42,376 nt of DNA from Halanaerobium kushneri (lineage in GTDB: Bacteria > Bacillota > Halanaerobiia > Halanaerobiales > Halanaerobiaceae), in NCBI RefSeq assembly GCF_900156285.1, contig NZ_FTNC01000023.1, positions 1 to 42,376 of the forward strand, in the 5' to 3' direction. Positions 25,099-34,698 of the stretch are shown here, piece by piece. Position numbers and translations under genes: made by a program. The notes beneath the pieces are model-generated. The model did not search any database and was not told the DNA's origin. It was given only the letters and a program-made list of their open reading frames with translations. How positions within the stretch are numbered: the stretch's first letter is position 1; every line of letters begins with the position of its first letter.

Positions 25099-26382
25099 AT
25101 GCTTGGAACTATAGCTATTACATTTATAGTCTTATTGTTTGCCGGGATGCCAATTGGTTTTACAATCGGTAGTGTGGCTCTGTATGCAATTTATCAGATG
25201 GATATGCCGGTTATGTTTAACATGGTACCTCAGAGGTTTTTTGCCGGTCTGGATATGTTTACTCTGATGGCTATGCCATTTTTTATTCTGGCCGGTCAGA
25301 TAATGAACAAATCTGGAATCACTCACCGACTTGTTAATTTTGCCAATGTTTTAGTAGGGCATCTGCGGGGAGGACTGGCTCACGCCAATATTATTGCCAG
25401 TATTTTCTTTGCCGGGATGACTGGAGCAGCCGTTTCTGATACAGCAGCAATTGGTACAATGCTGATTCCGGCAATGGTTGAAGATGGTTATGATAAAGAT
25501 TTTAGTGCTGCAGTCACTGCTTCTTCTTCAATTATTGGGCCAACAATTCCTCCCAGTAATATGATGGTGATTTATGGTTCTCTAATGGGGGTTTCTATAG
25601 CAGGGTTATTTGCTGCTGGTTTTTTACCGGGTCTTTTACTTGGTGGAATGTTAATGATTTTATCCGGATTTATTTCTAAAAAAAGAGGCTATCCTAAAAA
25701 AGACAAACGTTCTTCAATTAAAGAGATGGTAGTAGCTTTCTGGGATGCTATTTTAGCTCTTTTAATGCCAGTAATTATTCTTGGTGGTATTTTATCCGGA
25801 GTATTTACTCCAACAGAGGCTGCTTCAATTGCTGTTGCTTATGCTTTTATTGTTGGTAAATTTGTTTTTAAGTCTTTAAAGCTAAAAGATATTCCAGAGT
25901 TGCTAGAACAGACTGCAAGAACTACAGGAGTAGTATTTTTAATTATTGCTGCTGCTTCAATTCTGGGCTGGATCCTGGCGTCGGAGAGAGTGCCAGAACA
26001 AATAGCAAATATGTTTATGCAGATTAGTAATAATAAATATGTAATTTTACTTTTGATTAATTTATTAATGCTAGTTGTTGGGATGTTTATGGATATTGCT
26101 GCAGCTTTAGTAATTTTAGGACCAATATTACACCCTCTAGCTGTTAGCCTTGGGGTTCCAGCAATTCAGTTTGGAATTATTATGGTTTTATCACTAAATG
26201 TTGCTTTAATGACACCTCCAGTTGGTGCCTGCCTTTTTGTAGTTAGTGGAATTACCAAACTGTCACTTGAACAGATTTCAAAAGCTATCTGGCCCTTTAT
26301 TGTAGTTGAAATTATTACCTTGTTTGCGATTACCTTTATCGAACCTATTTCAATGTTTTTACCGAGATTATTGGGCTTTTAA
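25099..26382 (+). CDS. TRAP transporter large permease (DctM type)
   Basis: 427 residues, about 12 helices, the sodium-coupled channel of the TRAP system. Family features include MPFFILAGQIMNKSGI, GGLAHANI, GTMLIPAMV and TPPVGACLFV. ATG at 25099 lies behind GGAGTGA, overlapping the dctQ stop region; an in-frame ATG at 25069 lies inside dctQ. Sodium coupling suits a halophile. The following 253 bp contain an RBS-like AGGAGGTG at 26520-26527 without a gene and AT-rich sequence with a TATAAT-like box near 26600. Confidence 0.93.
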   Translation: MLGTIAITFIVLLFAGMPIGFTIGSVALYAIYQMDMPVMFNMVPQRFFAGLDMFTLMAMPFFILAGQIMNKSGITHRLVNFANVLVGHLRGGLAHANIIASIFFAGMTGAAVSDTAAIGTMLIPAMVEDGYDKDFSAAVTASSSIIGPTIPPSNMMVIYGSLMGVSIAGLFAAGFLPGLLLGGMLMILSGFISKKRGYPKKDKRSSIKEMVVAFWDAILALLMPVIILGGILSGVFTPTEAASIAVAYAFIVGKFVFKSLKLKDIPELLEQTARTTGVVFLIIAAASILGWILASERVPEQIANMFMQISNNKYVILLLINLLMLVVGMFMDIAAALVILGPILHPLAVSLGVPAIQFGIIMVLSLNVALMTPPVGACLFVVSGITKLSLEQISKAIWPFIVVEIITLFAITFIEPISMFLPRLLGF

Positions 26383-26635
26383 ATAAAAGAATAGAATATT
26401 TCTAATTTTAGCTTAAATACTGCCGAAAGTTAAGTTATAATCTTTTAACTTTTAGAGAACTTACTGAAGCTTTAAGTAGTATTTTTGCAGAAATAGTTTT
26501 CTAAAAATTTAGAATAATCAGGAGGTGTATACAGCTATAATAATTATAAATTAGAGAAAAATGCTTAATTGAAGAAGGTAAATTATTTTGTTGGGATAAT
26601 ATAATATTAAGACAAAAATAAAAAGGAGAGATTAT

Positions 26636-27982
26636 ATGCAGAATAGTATTGAGAAGCAGGAGAATTATGTTGAAGAAGAACCTTTTTATGGCTTAGATGA
26701 TAATCCGCCTTTAGTTGAAACTTTGTTATTAGGTTTACAGCATATGCTTGCTATGTTTGTTGGTATTATTACCCCACCTTTAATTATTGCCGGAGTTGCT
26801 GGTTTAAATGCTGCAGAAACTGGATTCTTTGTCAGTATGGCATTAATGGTTTCTGGAGTTACAACATATATTCAGGTTACAAAGGTAGGTCCTGTTGGGT
26901 CAGGATTGCTGGCTGTTCATGGGACTTCGTTTACCTTTGTGCCAATGGCGATTGCTGCAGCAAGTGAAGGGGGTCTCCCTTTAGTACTGGGCATGGGACT
27001 CATTACTGCTCCGGTTGAGATGATATTGAGCAGATTTATCAGACAGACCAGAAAAATATTTCCTCCAGTTGTAACCGGGACAGTAGTTATGCTGATTGGT
27101 CTTGGTTTAATGGAAGTTGGTATAACAGATTTTGGTGGTGGAGCAGGAGCAGAAAACTTTGGTGCACCTCAGAATTTAATTTTAGGCCTGTTTGTTTTAA
27201 CGATTATTATTATAGCTAATCGTTTTGGTAAAGGTCTAATTAAAGTTGGAGCAGTTGCTATTGGTCTGATCATAGGTTATATAGTTTCTATTCCTCTAGG
27301 TTTAGTTGATATGGCTGAAGTAGCAAATGCCGGCTGGTTTACTATTCCCAGACCCTTTAAATATGGTTTATCATTTCAGTGGAGCCATCTTCTACCCTGG
27401 GTTATGGCTTATATTATTACGACTGTAGAATCTATTGGAGATTTAACTGCAGTAGCTGAAGTTTCAGGTGAAGATGTTGCCAGTGAAGAACATATAGAAA
27501 GACTCAGTGGTGGAATCATGGCTGATGGTGTTGGTAGTGCAATCGCAGCTGTATTTAATTCTCTCCCTAACTCAACTTTCAGCCAGAACATTGGTGTTAT
27601 TCAAATTACAAAGGTTGGTAGTAAAGTTGTCGGTATAGCAGTTGCCGGAATTTTATTCTTACTCGGTCTGGTTCCTAAAATTGGGGCTCTAGTTAGTGTA
27701 ATGCCAAATCCCGTTTTAGGAGGAGCGACAATTGCCCTGTTTGGTATGGTAGCTACTTCTGGAATGAAGATTGTTACCAAGGGTGGATTGACTGATAGAA
27801 AGATTTTTATTTTATCTATTGCCCTAAGTTTCGGTCTTGGTGTGACATTTAGACCGGATGTTGTTGCTCAGCTGCCAGCTGTTATTTCAACTGTTTTATC
27901 CTCAGGAATTACAGTGGGTGCCATACTTGCAATTGCTTTAAACTTATTACTTCCTGAGAAAGATGAGAAAAAAATCTGTTAA
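26636..27982 (+). CDS. NCS2 (uracil/xanthine/urate) nucleobase permease
   Basis: 448 residues, about 14 membrane segments of the NAT/NCS2 7+7 fold. Diagnostic elements: QH in TM1 (35-36, LQHML), Glu265 in TM8 (TTVESIGD) and the NAT signature Q317-N318-x-G-x4-T-K (SQNIGVIQITK). These bind the purine or pyrimidine ring. The Q-N signature and the adjacent xanthine-dehydrogenase-type genes favour xanthine/urate over uracil. AAGGAGAG precedes the ATG. It has its own upstream spacer and probably its own promoter. Confidence 0.93.
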   Translation: MQNSIEKQENYVEEEPFYGLDDNPPLVETLLLGLQHMLAMFVGIITPPLIIAGVAGLNAAETGFFVSMALMVSGVTTYIQVTKVGPVGSGLLAVHGTSFTFVPMAIAAASEGGLPLVLGMGLITAPVEMILSRFIRQTRKIFPPVVTGTVVMLIGLGLMEVGITDFGGGAGAENFGAPQNLILGLFVLTIIIIANRFGKGLIKVGAVAIGLIIGYIVSIPLGLVDMAEVANAGWFTIPRPFKYGLSFQWSHLLPWVMAYIITTVESIGDLTAVAEVSGEDVASEEHIERLSGGIMADGVGSAIAAVFNSLPNSTFSQNIGVIQITKVGSKVVGIAVAGILFLLGLVPKIGALVSVMPNPVLGGATIALFGMVATSGMKIVTKGGLTDRKIFILSIALSFGLGVTFRPDVVAQLPAVISTVLSSGITVGAILAIALNLLLPEKDEKKIC

Positions 27983-28072
27983 TAAAAAGAAAAAATTATG
28001 TTAAAAATCTGTTAATTTAAAATATTTTGTTATATAATATAAATAAGAATTAAATATTGTAAATTAGATTTC

Positions 28073-28229
28073 ATGGACTTTCCCCATTTTAACATTTCTC
28101 TCAACTGAGATTGAGATAAATGCCGTAACCATACTTGATTTACAGGTTTAGTACTGGCAGTCGAATGCTGTCCGGGCTGGATACTGGTTTTAATCAGGGT
28201 TTAGGTTGGCAAAAATGGTGAAAGTCCAT
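28073..28229 (+). ncRNA. Unassigned structured leader RNA (candidate riboswitch)
   Basis: ATGGACTTTCCCCATTTT (28073-28090) pairs with AAAATGGTGAAAGTCCAT (28212-28229), 17 of 18 positions. Inside, hairpin 28093-28122 (CATTT/AAATG plus CTCAA/TTGAG, loop CTGAGA) and a second arm closed by TGCC..AACC with GGTTGGCA (about 28121-28211) make a three-way junction. The second arm contains further pairing (TGATT/AATCA; GGCAG/CTGTCC). A TATAAT at 28033-28038 could start it. An AT-rich hairpin (about 28247-28290) follows, then the hydroxylase gene. The CTGAGA loop recalls TPP riboswitches but the rest does not match; I cannot assign it to TPP, cobalamin, purine or another known class from memory. Confidence 0.55.
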
Positions 28230-28349
28230 CTGTGTTCAGGATGAAGTTTTTCTAATTGAAGATTGTTTTAGATTAAGAAAAATTTTAGCAGTTTAAAGTA
28301 CAGCCAGACAGAATAAATTTTATTAAATCTTAATTATGGAGGTGCAGTA

Positions 28350-30641
28350 ATGGCTTTTAAACATGTTAATAAAGGTGTCAAAAGAGTTGATGCCTATGAG
28401 AAAGTTACCGGTAAGGCCAAATTTGGAGCAGATTTAGAATTTGCTAATATGCTTCAGGCAAAAGTTTTAAGAACTGAATATCCTCATGCTAAAATTCTTA
28501 ATATTGATACTTCTGAGGCAGAGAAAATGCCCGGGGTAAAAGGAGTATTTACCGCCAGAGACATTCCCAATAATCTTTTTGGAGTAATTGTTCAGGATCA
28601 GCAAGTGCTGGCTGAGGAAAAAGTTGTGCTGGCAGGAGATGGTGTAGCAATGGTGGCAGCGGAAAGTGAAAAAGAAGCTGCGGCAGCTATAGAAAAGATA
28701 AGAGTTGATTATGAAGAACTGGAAGGGGTATTTGATCCTCTAGATGCTCGACAAGAAGGAGCTCTAAAATTACACCCGGAAAAAGATGATAATCAGGTGA
28801 TTCATCACCCACTGAGGAAGGGAGATGTAGCTCAGGGTTTTGCAGAGGCAGATCTGATTTTAGAAAGAGAGTATACAACTCAGTTTATTGAACATTCATA
28901 TCTGGAGCCAGAAGCAGTTGTGGTTGTCCCTAACGAAGAGAATCATCTGGTTTCTGTTTATGGTTCTATTCAGAATCCCTATGCAACCCGAAACGCGGTT
29001 TCTTCCGTTCTGGAAGTTGAACTGGCTGAGGTTAGAGTTATTCAAAATCATATTGGTGGTTCATTTGGAGGTAAGGATGAGGTTGTTTCAGCAATGGCTG
29101 CCCGGGCAGCAGTTATGGCCCTTGCTACCGGCAGGCCAGTAAAGATGGTTAATTCGCGTGAAGAATCATTTACTGAAAGTTATAAGCGTCACCCTTATCA
29201 TTTAAAATATAAGCTGGGAGCTACAAAAGAGGGAAAGCTAACAGCTATGGAAATTGAAGCTGTTGCAGATAGTGGTGGTTATGCCTGTCAGACTCCCTTT
29301 GTAACCTGGCGCAGTGTGGTTCAGGCGACAGGCCCTTATGAAGTTGCAAATGTAAAGACTGATACCTATGGCTATTATACCAATAATCCTTATACAGGGG
29401 CTATGCGTGGTTATGGTTCACCCCAGGTGATTTTTGCTCAGGAGTCACTGATGGATGAACTGGCTGAAGAACTTGAGATTTCACCTGTGGAACTGAGAAA
29501 GAAAAATATGTATCAGCAGGGCTCAGTTACAGCAAGTGGTCAGAAACTGGACAGACATACTGTTTCTTTAAATGAAGTAATGAATAAAGCAATGGAAGCT
29601 ATTGATTATAAGAAAAAGTATGAGCAATATTCAAAGAAACAGCCCGGTGATAAAAAACGTGGAATTGGCCTTTCTATTTCCTTTAGAGGCTGCAGCCTGG
29701 GGGCAGAAGCAATTGATGCAGCGGCTTCTGTGATTCAGATTAATAAAGACGGAAGTGTAGCAGTTTATAGTGGTCTGGCAGAAAATGGCCAGGGTCTAAA
29801 AACTATTTTTTCTCAGATAGCTGCTGAAATCCTGGGTGTGCCAATGAATGAGGTTGAGTTTAAAGAACTGGATACGAGTTTTACTCCAGACAGCGGCTCA
29901 ACAGTTGCTTCTCGTGCTACCTTAATTGGTGGAAATGCGGTTAAAGATGCTGCTGAAAAATTAAAACAGAGAATAATTGATTTTTCTGCTGATAAATATG
30001 ATTTAAGTGCAGAAGAACTGGCATTAAAAGATGGTTTTTTATATGATGGCCAGGGTAACAGACTGGCTACTTTTGCTGATTTGACAGGCGAAATGGGCAA
30101 TAGCGGTATTTTGATGTCAGCTTATGGCTGGTACAAATCTCCTCCAATTTCCTGGGATGAAGAAAAAGGTTGTGGTAACCCTTACTTTACCTATGTTTAT
30201 GGCTGTCAGATAGCTGAGGTTGAAGTTGATACTGGAACTGGAGAATTAAGTGTAATCAATATGGCTGCAGCTCATGATGTTGGGCGGGCAATTAACCCCG
30301 AAAATGTTAAAGGTCAGATTTATGGTGGTGTAATGATGGGGCTTGGTTATGGAATTATGGAAGAACTGGAATTAAAAGATGGAGTTATCCAGGGAACTAA
30401 TTTTCATGATTATATGATACCGACCATTAAAGATATGCCTGATATTAAACCTGTGATTGTAGAAAATCCTGATCCAGATGGCCCTTTTGGCGCTAAATCG
30501 ATTGGAGAACCAACATTAGAACTTGGAAGTGCAGCAATAGCAAATGCAGTAGCTCATGCCTCAGGTAAGAGAATTAGGTCTCTTCCCCTTAACTTAGAGC
30601 GGGTTTTAATCGGTCGTGCTCTGCATAAGGGAGGTAAATAA
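28350..30641 (+). CDS. Molybdenum hydroxylase, catalytic Mo subunit (xanthine dehydrogenase type), set 1
   Basis: 763-residue intact large subunit. Mo-cofactor motifs: GGSFGGKD (237-243), AMRGYGSPQ, NGQGLKT, the later MoCoBD loops, and catalytic Glu720 in AKSIGEPT. By spacing to bovine xanthine oxidase (from memory), substrate-pocket residues would be Asp243 (Glu802), Arg321 (Arg880) and Tyr355 (Phe914). This is a conservative pocket compatible with a purine. It expects the FAD and 2Fe-2S subunits encoded immediately downstream. Oxidises a ring C-H to C-OH, passing electrons to FeS and FAD. GGAGGT before the ATG. Xanthine/hypoxanthine is the best substrate guess. Confidence 0.88.
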   Translation: MAFKHVNKGVKRVDAYEKVTGKAKFGADLEFANMLQAKVLRTEYPHAKILNIDTSEAEKMPGVKGVFTARDIPNNLFGVIVQDQQVLAEEKVVLAGDGVAMVAAESEKEAAAAIEKIRVDYEELEGVFDPLDARQEGALKLHPEKDDNQVIHHPLRKGDVAQGFAEADLILEREYTTQFIEHSYLEPEAVVVVPNEENHLVSVYGSIQNPYATRNAVSSVLEVELAEVRVIQNHIGGSFGGKDEVVSAMAARAAVMALATGRPVKMVNSREESFTESYKRHPYHLKYKLGATKEGKLTAMEIEAVADSGGYACQTPFVTWRSVVQATGPYEVANVKTDTYGYYTNNPYTGAMRGYGSPQVIFAQESLMDELAEELEISPVELRKKNMYQQGSVTASGQKLDRHTVSLNEVMNKAMEAIDYKKKYEQYSKKQPGDKKRGIGLSISFRGCSLGAEAIDAAASVIQINKDGSVAVYSGLAENGQGLKTIFSQIAAEILGVPMNEVEFKELDTSFTPDSGSTVASRATLIGGNAVKDAAEKLKQRIIDFSADKYDLSAEELALKDGFLYDGQGNRLATFADLTGEMGNSGILMSAYGWYKSPPISWDEEKGCGNPYFTYVYGCQIAEVEVDTGTGELSVINMAAAHDVGRAINPENVKGQIYGGVMMGLGYGIMEELELKDGVIQGTNFHDYMIPTIKDMPDIKPVIVENPDPDGPFGAKSIGEPTLELGSAAIANAVAHASGKRIRSLPLNLERVLIGRALHKGGK

Positions 30642-30643
30642 TA

Positions 30644-31519
30644 ATGGTAGAATATCAATTACTTAGAGCGCATAGTTTGGATGAATTATTAGAAATACTG
30701 GACGAAAAAGAGAATGTACAAATTTTAGCTGGTGGAACTGATTTAATGGTTGATCTTCACCATCAGGATGATAAATTTGAAAAAATAGATTATCTGCTCG
30801 ATATTACAGCTGTTAATGAACTTAAAGGAATTAAACTCGGAAATAAAAAGGGCGAAATTGGGGCACTTACTACACATGCTGAACTGGTAAACAGTCCTGC
30901 AATAAACGAAAAACTGCCTTTTATTGCGGCAGCAGCCAGCAGTATTGGTTCAACTCAGATTAGGAACAGAGCTACAATTGGTGGTAATCTGGCTAATGCA
31001 GCTGCCTGTGCTGATTCTTTTTCACCATTAATTGCGCTGGAGGCAGAAGTTGTGCTGAGGTCAAAAGGAGGAGCCCGAAAAATTTTACTGGAGGACTTTG
31101 TGGAGTGGCCATATCAGACAATAATAAAAGCTGATGAAGTATTAGAAAAAATTATTTTTGCGATGCCAGAAGGTGAATATTACAGCAGCTACCAAAAAAT
31201 TGGACGCCGCAAAGCTTTAAGTATTTCGAGGATTTCTTTGACTCTTTTAGCTGAGGTAGAAAATGGATCGGTAAAAAAAGCCCAGGTTGCATCTGGTGCT
31301 GCAACTCCTTTTCCTGTTCCTTTTAGAAAGGTTAATAAATATTTAAATGGGAAAAACTTTGCAGCAATTAATCCGGTTGAAGCCGGCAATATTGCAGCCG
31401 ATGAGATGGTAGGTATTACCGGGGAAAGATGGTCAACCCCTTATAAACGGCCTGCTCTAGGGAAACTGGTGGAAAGAGCAGTTGAAGATTTACTTGAGGA
31501 GGCAGGATATAATGGCTAA
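30644..31519 (+). CDS. Molybdenum hydroxylase FAD-binding subunit, set 1
   Basis: 291-residue CoxM/XdhB-type subunit. FAD contacts are AGGTDLM (29-35) and the TIGGNLANAAACADSF loop; the C-terminal CO-dehydrogenase flavoprotein domain follows. It accepts electrons from the 2Fe-2S subunit and reduces NAD or another acceptor. The gene starts 2 bp after the Mo subunit and overlaps the next by 8 bp, so all three are co-translated in equal amounts. Confidence 0.9.
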   Translation: MVEYQLLRAHSLDELLEILDEKENVQILAGGTDLMVDLHHQDDKFEKIDYLLDITAVNELKGIKLGNKKGEIGALTTHAELVNSPAINEKLPFIAAAASSIGSTQIRNRATIGGNLANAAACADSFSPLIALEAEVVLRSKGGARKILLEDFVEWPYQTIIKADEVLEKIIFAMPEGEYYSSYQKIGRRKALSISRISLTLLAEVENGSVKKAQVASGAATPFPVPFRKVNKYLNGKNFAAINPVEAGNIAADEMVGITGERWSTPYKRPALGKLVERAVEDLLEEAGYNG

Positions 31520-31985
31520 GTTAGATGTAGAATTGAAAGTTAATGGCGAAGATTATAAATTGCAGGTAGGTAGTCAGGAGAGACTGCTGGATACAATTAG
31601 GGAACAGTTAAAACTGACTGGAACTAAAGAGGGCTGCAGTGTTGGGGAATGTGGTGCCTGTACGGTGATTGTCGATGATCAGGCAGTTAATTCCTGTATG
31701 GTGCTGACAGCTCAGGTTGATGGCAGTAAAATTATTACAGTTGAAGGTTTGGAGTCAAAAAGTGGACTTCACCCCCTGCAGAAAGCTTTTATTGAAAAAC
31801 AGGCTGTCCAGTGTGGTTTCTGTACTCCGGGAATGCTGATGTCAGCACTGGCTTTATTAAATACCAATCCTGAGCCGAGTAAAGAAGAGATTAAAACAGC
31901 TCTGGAAGGTAATCTATGTCGCTGTACAGGTTATCAACAGATAATTGATGCAGTTGAGATGGCTGCCGAGGAATGGGGTGGTTGA
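31512..31985 (+). CDS. Molybdenum hydroxylase 2Fe-2S subunit, set 1
   Basis: 157 residues with two [2Fe-2S] clusters: plant-type Cys42, 47, 50, 62 (GCSVGECGACT...SC) and the helical domain Cys101, 104, 136, 138 (CGFCTPG...CRC). Carries electrons between the Mo site and FAD. ATG at 31512 behind GAGGAGG, overlapping the FAD gene by 8 bp. Complete; no substitutions among the eight ligands. Confidence 0.93.
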   Translation: MAKLDVELKVNGEDYKLQVGSQERLLDTIREQLKLTGTKEGCSVGECGACTVIVDDQAVNSCMVLTAQVDGSKIITVEGLESKSGLHPLQKAFIEKQAVQCGFCTPGMLMSALALLNTNPEPSKEEIKTALEGNLCRCTGYQQIIDAVEMAAEEWGG

Positions 31986-31986
31986 G

Positions 31987-33351
31987 TTGAGCAGAATTTT
32001 AATCAAAAATGTTAAAGAAATCATTACAATGAATAAAAATCGGGAGCGGCTTAAAAATGCTGATCTTTTGATTGAAAATGGAAAAATTACCAGAATGGGT
32101 AGAGGTATTGAAATTGAAGAAGAAATTGATCGAATTATTAATGGTCGCGATTACTTTTTATTTCCCGGTCTGATTAATCTGCATCATCATTTTTATCAGG
32201 CCTTAACCCGTAATCTTCCTGACGCTCAGGAATCAGAACTTTTTGACTGGTTAAAATATCTTTATCCTATCTGGTCCCGGGTTAATCCGGATGCAGTTTA
32301 CTATTCAACCCTGCTGGCAGCAGGAGAGCTTTTAAAAACTGGCTGTACAACTACCAGTGATCATTTTTATGTTTTTCCAAAATCTCAACCTGATAATTTG
32401 ATTGATAACCAGTTTGAAGCTGCTAAAGAAATAGGAATTCGCTTCCATGGAACTCGAGGTAGTATGTCTTTAAGTGAAAAAGATGGAGGTCTTCCTCCAG
32501 ATTCAGTTGTTCAGACTGATGCCGAAATTCTTAAGGATTCCAGAAGAGTAATCGAAAAATATCATGACAGATCTCCTTTTGCTATGCAGCGGGTAGCTTT
32601 AGCTCCCTGTTCGCCTTTTTCGGTGACTGAAGAGCTGATGATAGAGTCTGTTGAGCTGGCCCGGGACTATGGCGTTAAGGCCCATACTCATCTGGCTGAA
32701 ACCAGAGATGAAGAAGAGTTTGTTTTAGAAAAAACAGGTCTTAGACCACTGGCTTATATGGAGAAACTGGGATGGGTTGGCAGTGATATCTGGTATGCCC
32801 ACGGGGTTCATCTAAATAGTGATGAGCTGGCCCGGATGGCTGAAACTGGAACTGGAGTTTCCCACTGTCCGGTTTCTAATATGAAGCTTTCTTCTGGAGC
32901 TGCAAAGGTACCGGAGATGATAAAAAAAGGAGTACCCGTTGGTCTGGGAGTTGACGGCAGTGCCAGCAATGATTCTTCAAATATGATTTTAGAGATGAAG
33001 GCTGCCTTTTTGATGCACCGGCTGGTCCACGGGATGAAATCAATTACAGCCGAAGATGTGCTGGCTTTAGCCACCAATGGTGGTCGTGATGTTTTATCTC
33101 AGCCGGAAATTGGAAGTCTGGAAGTTGGTAAAGCAGCAGATATGTTTCTGGTTAATTCTAAAAGGCTTGGTTTTGCCGGTGGCTTATATGATCCAGTTTC
33201 AGCTATTGTCAATACAGGAGATACTCAGATTGTTGACTATACAATTGTCAATGGAGAGATAGTAGTTGAGGACGGTGAGTTGACTCGAGTTAATGAGGAA
33301 GAGATTATAACAAAAGCTAATTCTATTTCTGCTGAGATGGTTAATGGCTAA
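31987..33351 (+). CDS. 8-oxoguanine deaminase-like amidohydrolase
   Basis: 454-residue zinc amidohydrolase. Metal site H66-x-H68 in GLINLHHHFYQ, HTHLAETRDEE, AHGVHL and the late Asp in GVDGSASNDSSN. The last motif and APCSPFSVT characterise the 8-oxoguanine deaminase group of cytosine/guanine-deaminase-like enzymes, which convert 8-oxoguanine to urate and ammonia. Sits directly after the FeS gene. A TTG at 31987 fits family N-termini (SRILIKN); GTG at 31978 is possible. Other aromatic-ring deamination (isocytosine, guanine) cannot be excluded. Confidence 0.85.
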   Translation: MSRILIKNVKEIITMNKNRERLKNADLLIENGKITRMGRGIEIEEEIDRIINGRDYFLFPGLINLHHHFYQALTRNLPDAQESELFDWLKYLYPIWSRVNPDAVYYSTLLAAGELLKTGCTTTSDHFYVFPKSQPDNLIDNQFEAAKEIGIRFHGTRGSMSLSEKDGGLPPDSVVQTDAEILKDSRRVIEKYHDRSPFAMQRVALAPCSPFSVTEELMIESVELARDYGVKAHTHLAETRDEEEFVLEKTGLRPLAYMEKLGWVGSDIWYAHGVHLNSDELARMAETGTGVSHCPVSNMKLSSGAAKVPEMIKKGVPVGLGVDGSASNDSSNMILEMKAAFLMHRLVHGMKSITAEDVLALATNGGRDVLSQPEIGSLEVGKAADMFLVNSKRLGFAGGLYDPVSAIVNTGDTQIVDYTIVNGEIVVEDGELTRVNEEEIITKANSISAEMVNG

Positions 33352-33366
33352 GAAAGGAGTGGTTTT

Positions 33367-34698
33367 TTGCTCTTATTAACAAATGGAACAGTGATTACTC
33401 ATGACCAGGAAAATCGGATTATCAAAAATGGAGCAGTTTTAATAGATGGGGGAGAAATTAAGGCTTTAGGAGAAACTGAGCTTTTAAAATCAAAGTATTC
33501 GGAAGCTGAAGTTAAGGATGTAGAGGGTAAAGTAATTATGCCGGGTATGATTAATACCCACATGCATATTTACAGTACTTTTGCCCGGGGGATGGACTTA
33601 AAAACAGATCAACCTCCCCGTCATTTTTTAGAAATTTTAGAGAAGATGTGGTGGAGAGTTGACAGTACTCTAAAGGCAGATGATATTTATTTCAGCGCCC
33701 TTTATGCATTTTTGACAGGTTTAAAGCAGGGGGTTACTTCTGTTTTTGACCACCATGCAAGCTATGGCCAGGTTAGATACAGCCTCGATTTGATTGCTAA
33801 AGCAGTGGAAGAACTCGGGATTAGAGCAGATCTCTGTTACGAAATTTCAGACCGCAATGGTCCAGAGCAGTCTCAGGATTCGATTGCAGAAAGCGAGAAC
33901 TTTTTGCGCAAGATTAGGGAAAAAAATTTAGATCATTTAAATGGAAGAATTGGACTGCATGCTTCTTTCACCTTAGAGGACGAGACTTTAGAGCAAGTTT
34001 CGGCTCTGGCAGATGACCTGGACAGTTCTTTTCATATTCATGTTGCTGAGGGTCAGACTGATTTAGAAGACAGCAGACTTAGAGGTTATAATGGAGCTGT
34101 CAGAAGGCTTGATCAGTATAATATCTGGCGGCCGGGAACAATGGCTATCCACGGTGTGCATCTGCAGGAAGGTGAGCTGGAGATTTTAAGAGATAATGAT
34201 TGTTATCTGATTAATAATCCGGAATCTAATATGGGTAATGCAGTTGGAGCAGCTCCGTTAAAAGAGGCACTTGATAAAGGCTTGAAAGTTGGACTGGGAA
34301 CTGATGGTTATACAACTGACATGTTTGAGAGTATCAAGTTTGCTAATTTAATTCTCAAACATCAGAATCGGGATCCTCGTCTGGGCTGGACTGAAATTCC
34401 TCAAATGGTATTTAAGACTAATGCAGAGCTGGCAACAGAAACTTTTGGGCCCCGTCTGGGAGTTTTAGAAGCAGGAGCAGCTGCAGATATTATTGTGGTG
34501 GATTATAAATCACCGACTGAGATAAATAGTGATAATACCTATGCGCATATTTTATTTGGAATCAATGGTGGAATGGTTGATACGACAATTGTAAAAGGAA
34601 GAATTTTAATGGAAAATCGGGAGGTGCAGGTAGTTGATGATGAGAAAATCACCCATGAAACAGGAGAGCAGGCAGACGATTTCTGGCGTAGATTTTAA
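33367..34698 (+). CDS. ssnA: SsnA-like putative aminohydrolase
   Basis: 443-residue amidohydrolase matching E. coli SsnA in layout. Metal site H65-x-H67 in MINTHMHIYS, HIHVAEG, AIHGVHL and LGTDGYTTDMFE. SsnA proteins are tied to anaerobic purine/urate clusters, where a ring-opening or deamination role is proposed. TTG start at 33367 behind AAGGAGTGG. It overlaps the next FAD-subunit gene by about 60 bp, so it is coupled to the second hydroxylase. Distinct from the preceding 8-oxoguanine-type paralogue. Confidence 0.87.
   Translation: MLLLTNGTVITHDQENRIIKNGAVLIDGGEIKALGETELLKSKYSEAEVKDVEGKVIMPGMINTHMHIYSTFARGMDLKTDQPPRHFLEILEKMWWRVDSTLKADDIYFSALYAFLTGLKQGVTSVFDHHASYGQVRYSLDLIAKAVEELGIRADLCYEISDRNGPEQSQDSIAESENFLRKIREKNLDHLNGRIGLHASFTLEDETLEQVSALADDLDSSFHIHVAEGQTDLEDSRLRGYNGAVRRLDQYNIWRPGTMAIHGVHLQEGELEILRDNDCYLINNPESNMGNAVGAAPLKEALDKGLKVGLGTDGYTTDMFESIKFANLILKHQNRDPRLGWTEIPQMVFKTNAELATETFGPRLGVLEAGAAADIIVVDYKSPTEINSDNTYAHILFGINGGMVDTTIVKGRILMENREVQVVDDEKITHETGEQADDFWRRF

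Noticed and set aside
26520-26560. Small gene after the AGGAGGTG upstream of the NCS2 permease
   Set aside because: Only a nine-codon AT-rich frame follows, with no conservation signal visible.
28073-28229. TPP or cobalamin riboswitch
   Set aside because: CTGAGA and GGTGAAAGTCC each recall one of these classes, but their order and the remaining conserved core do not fit either.
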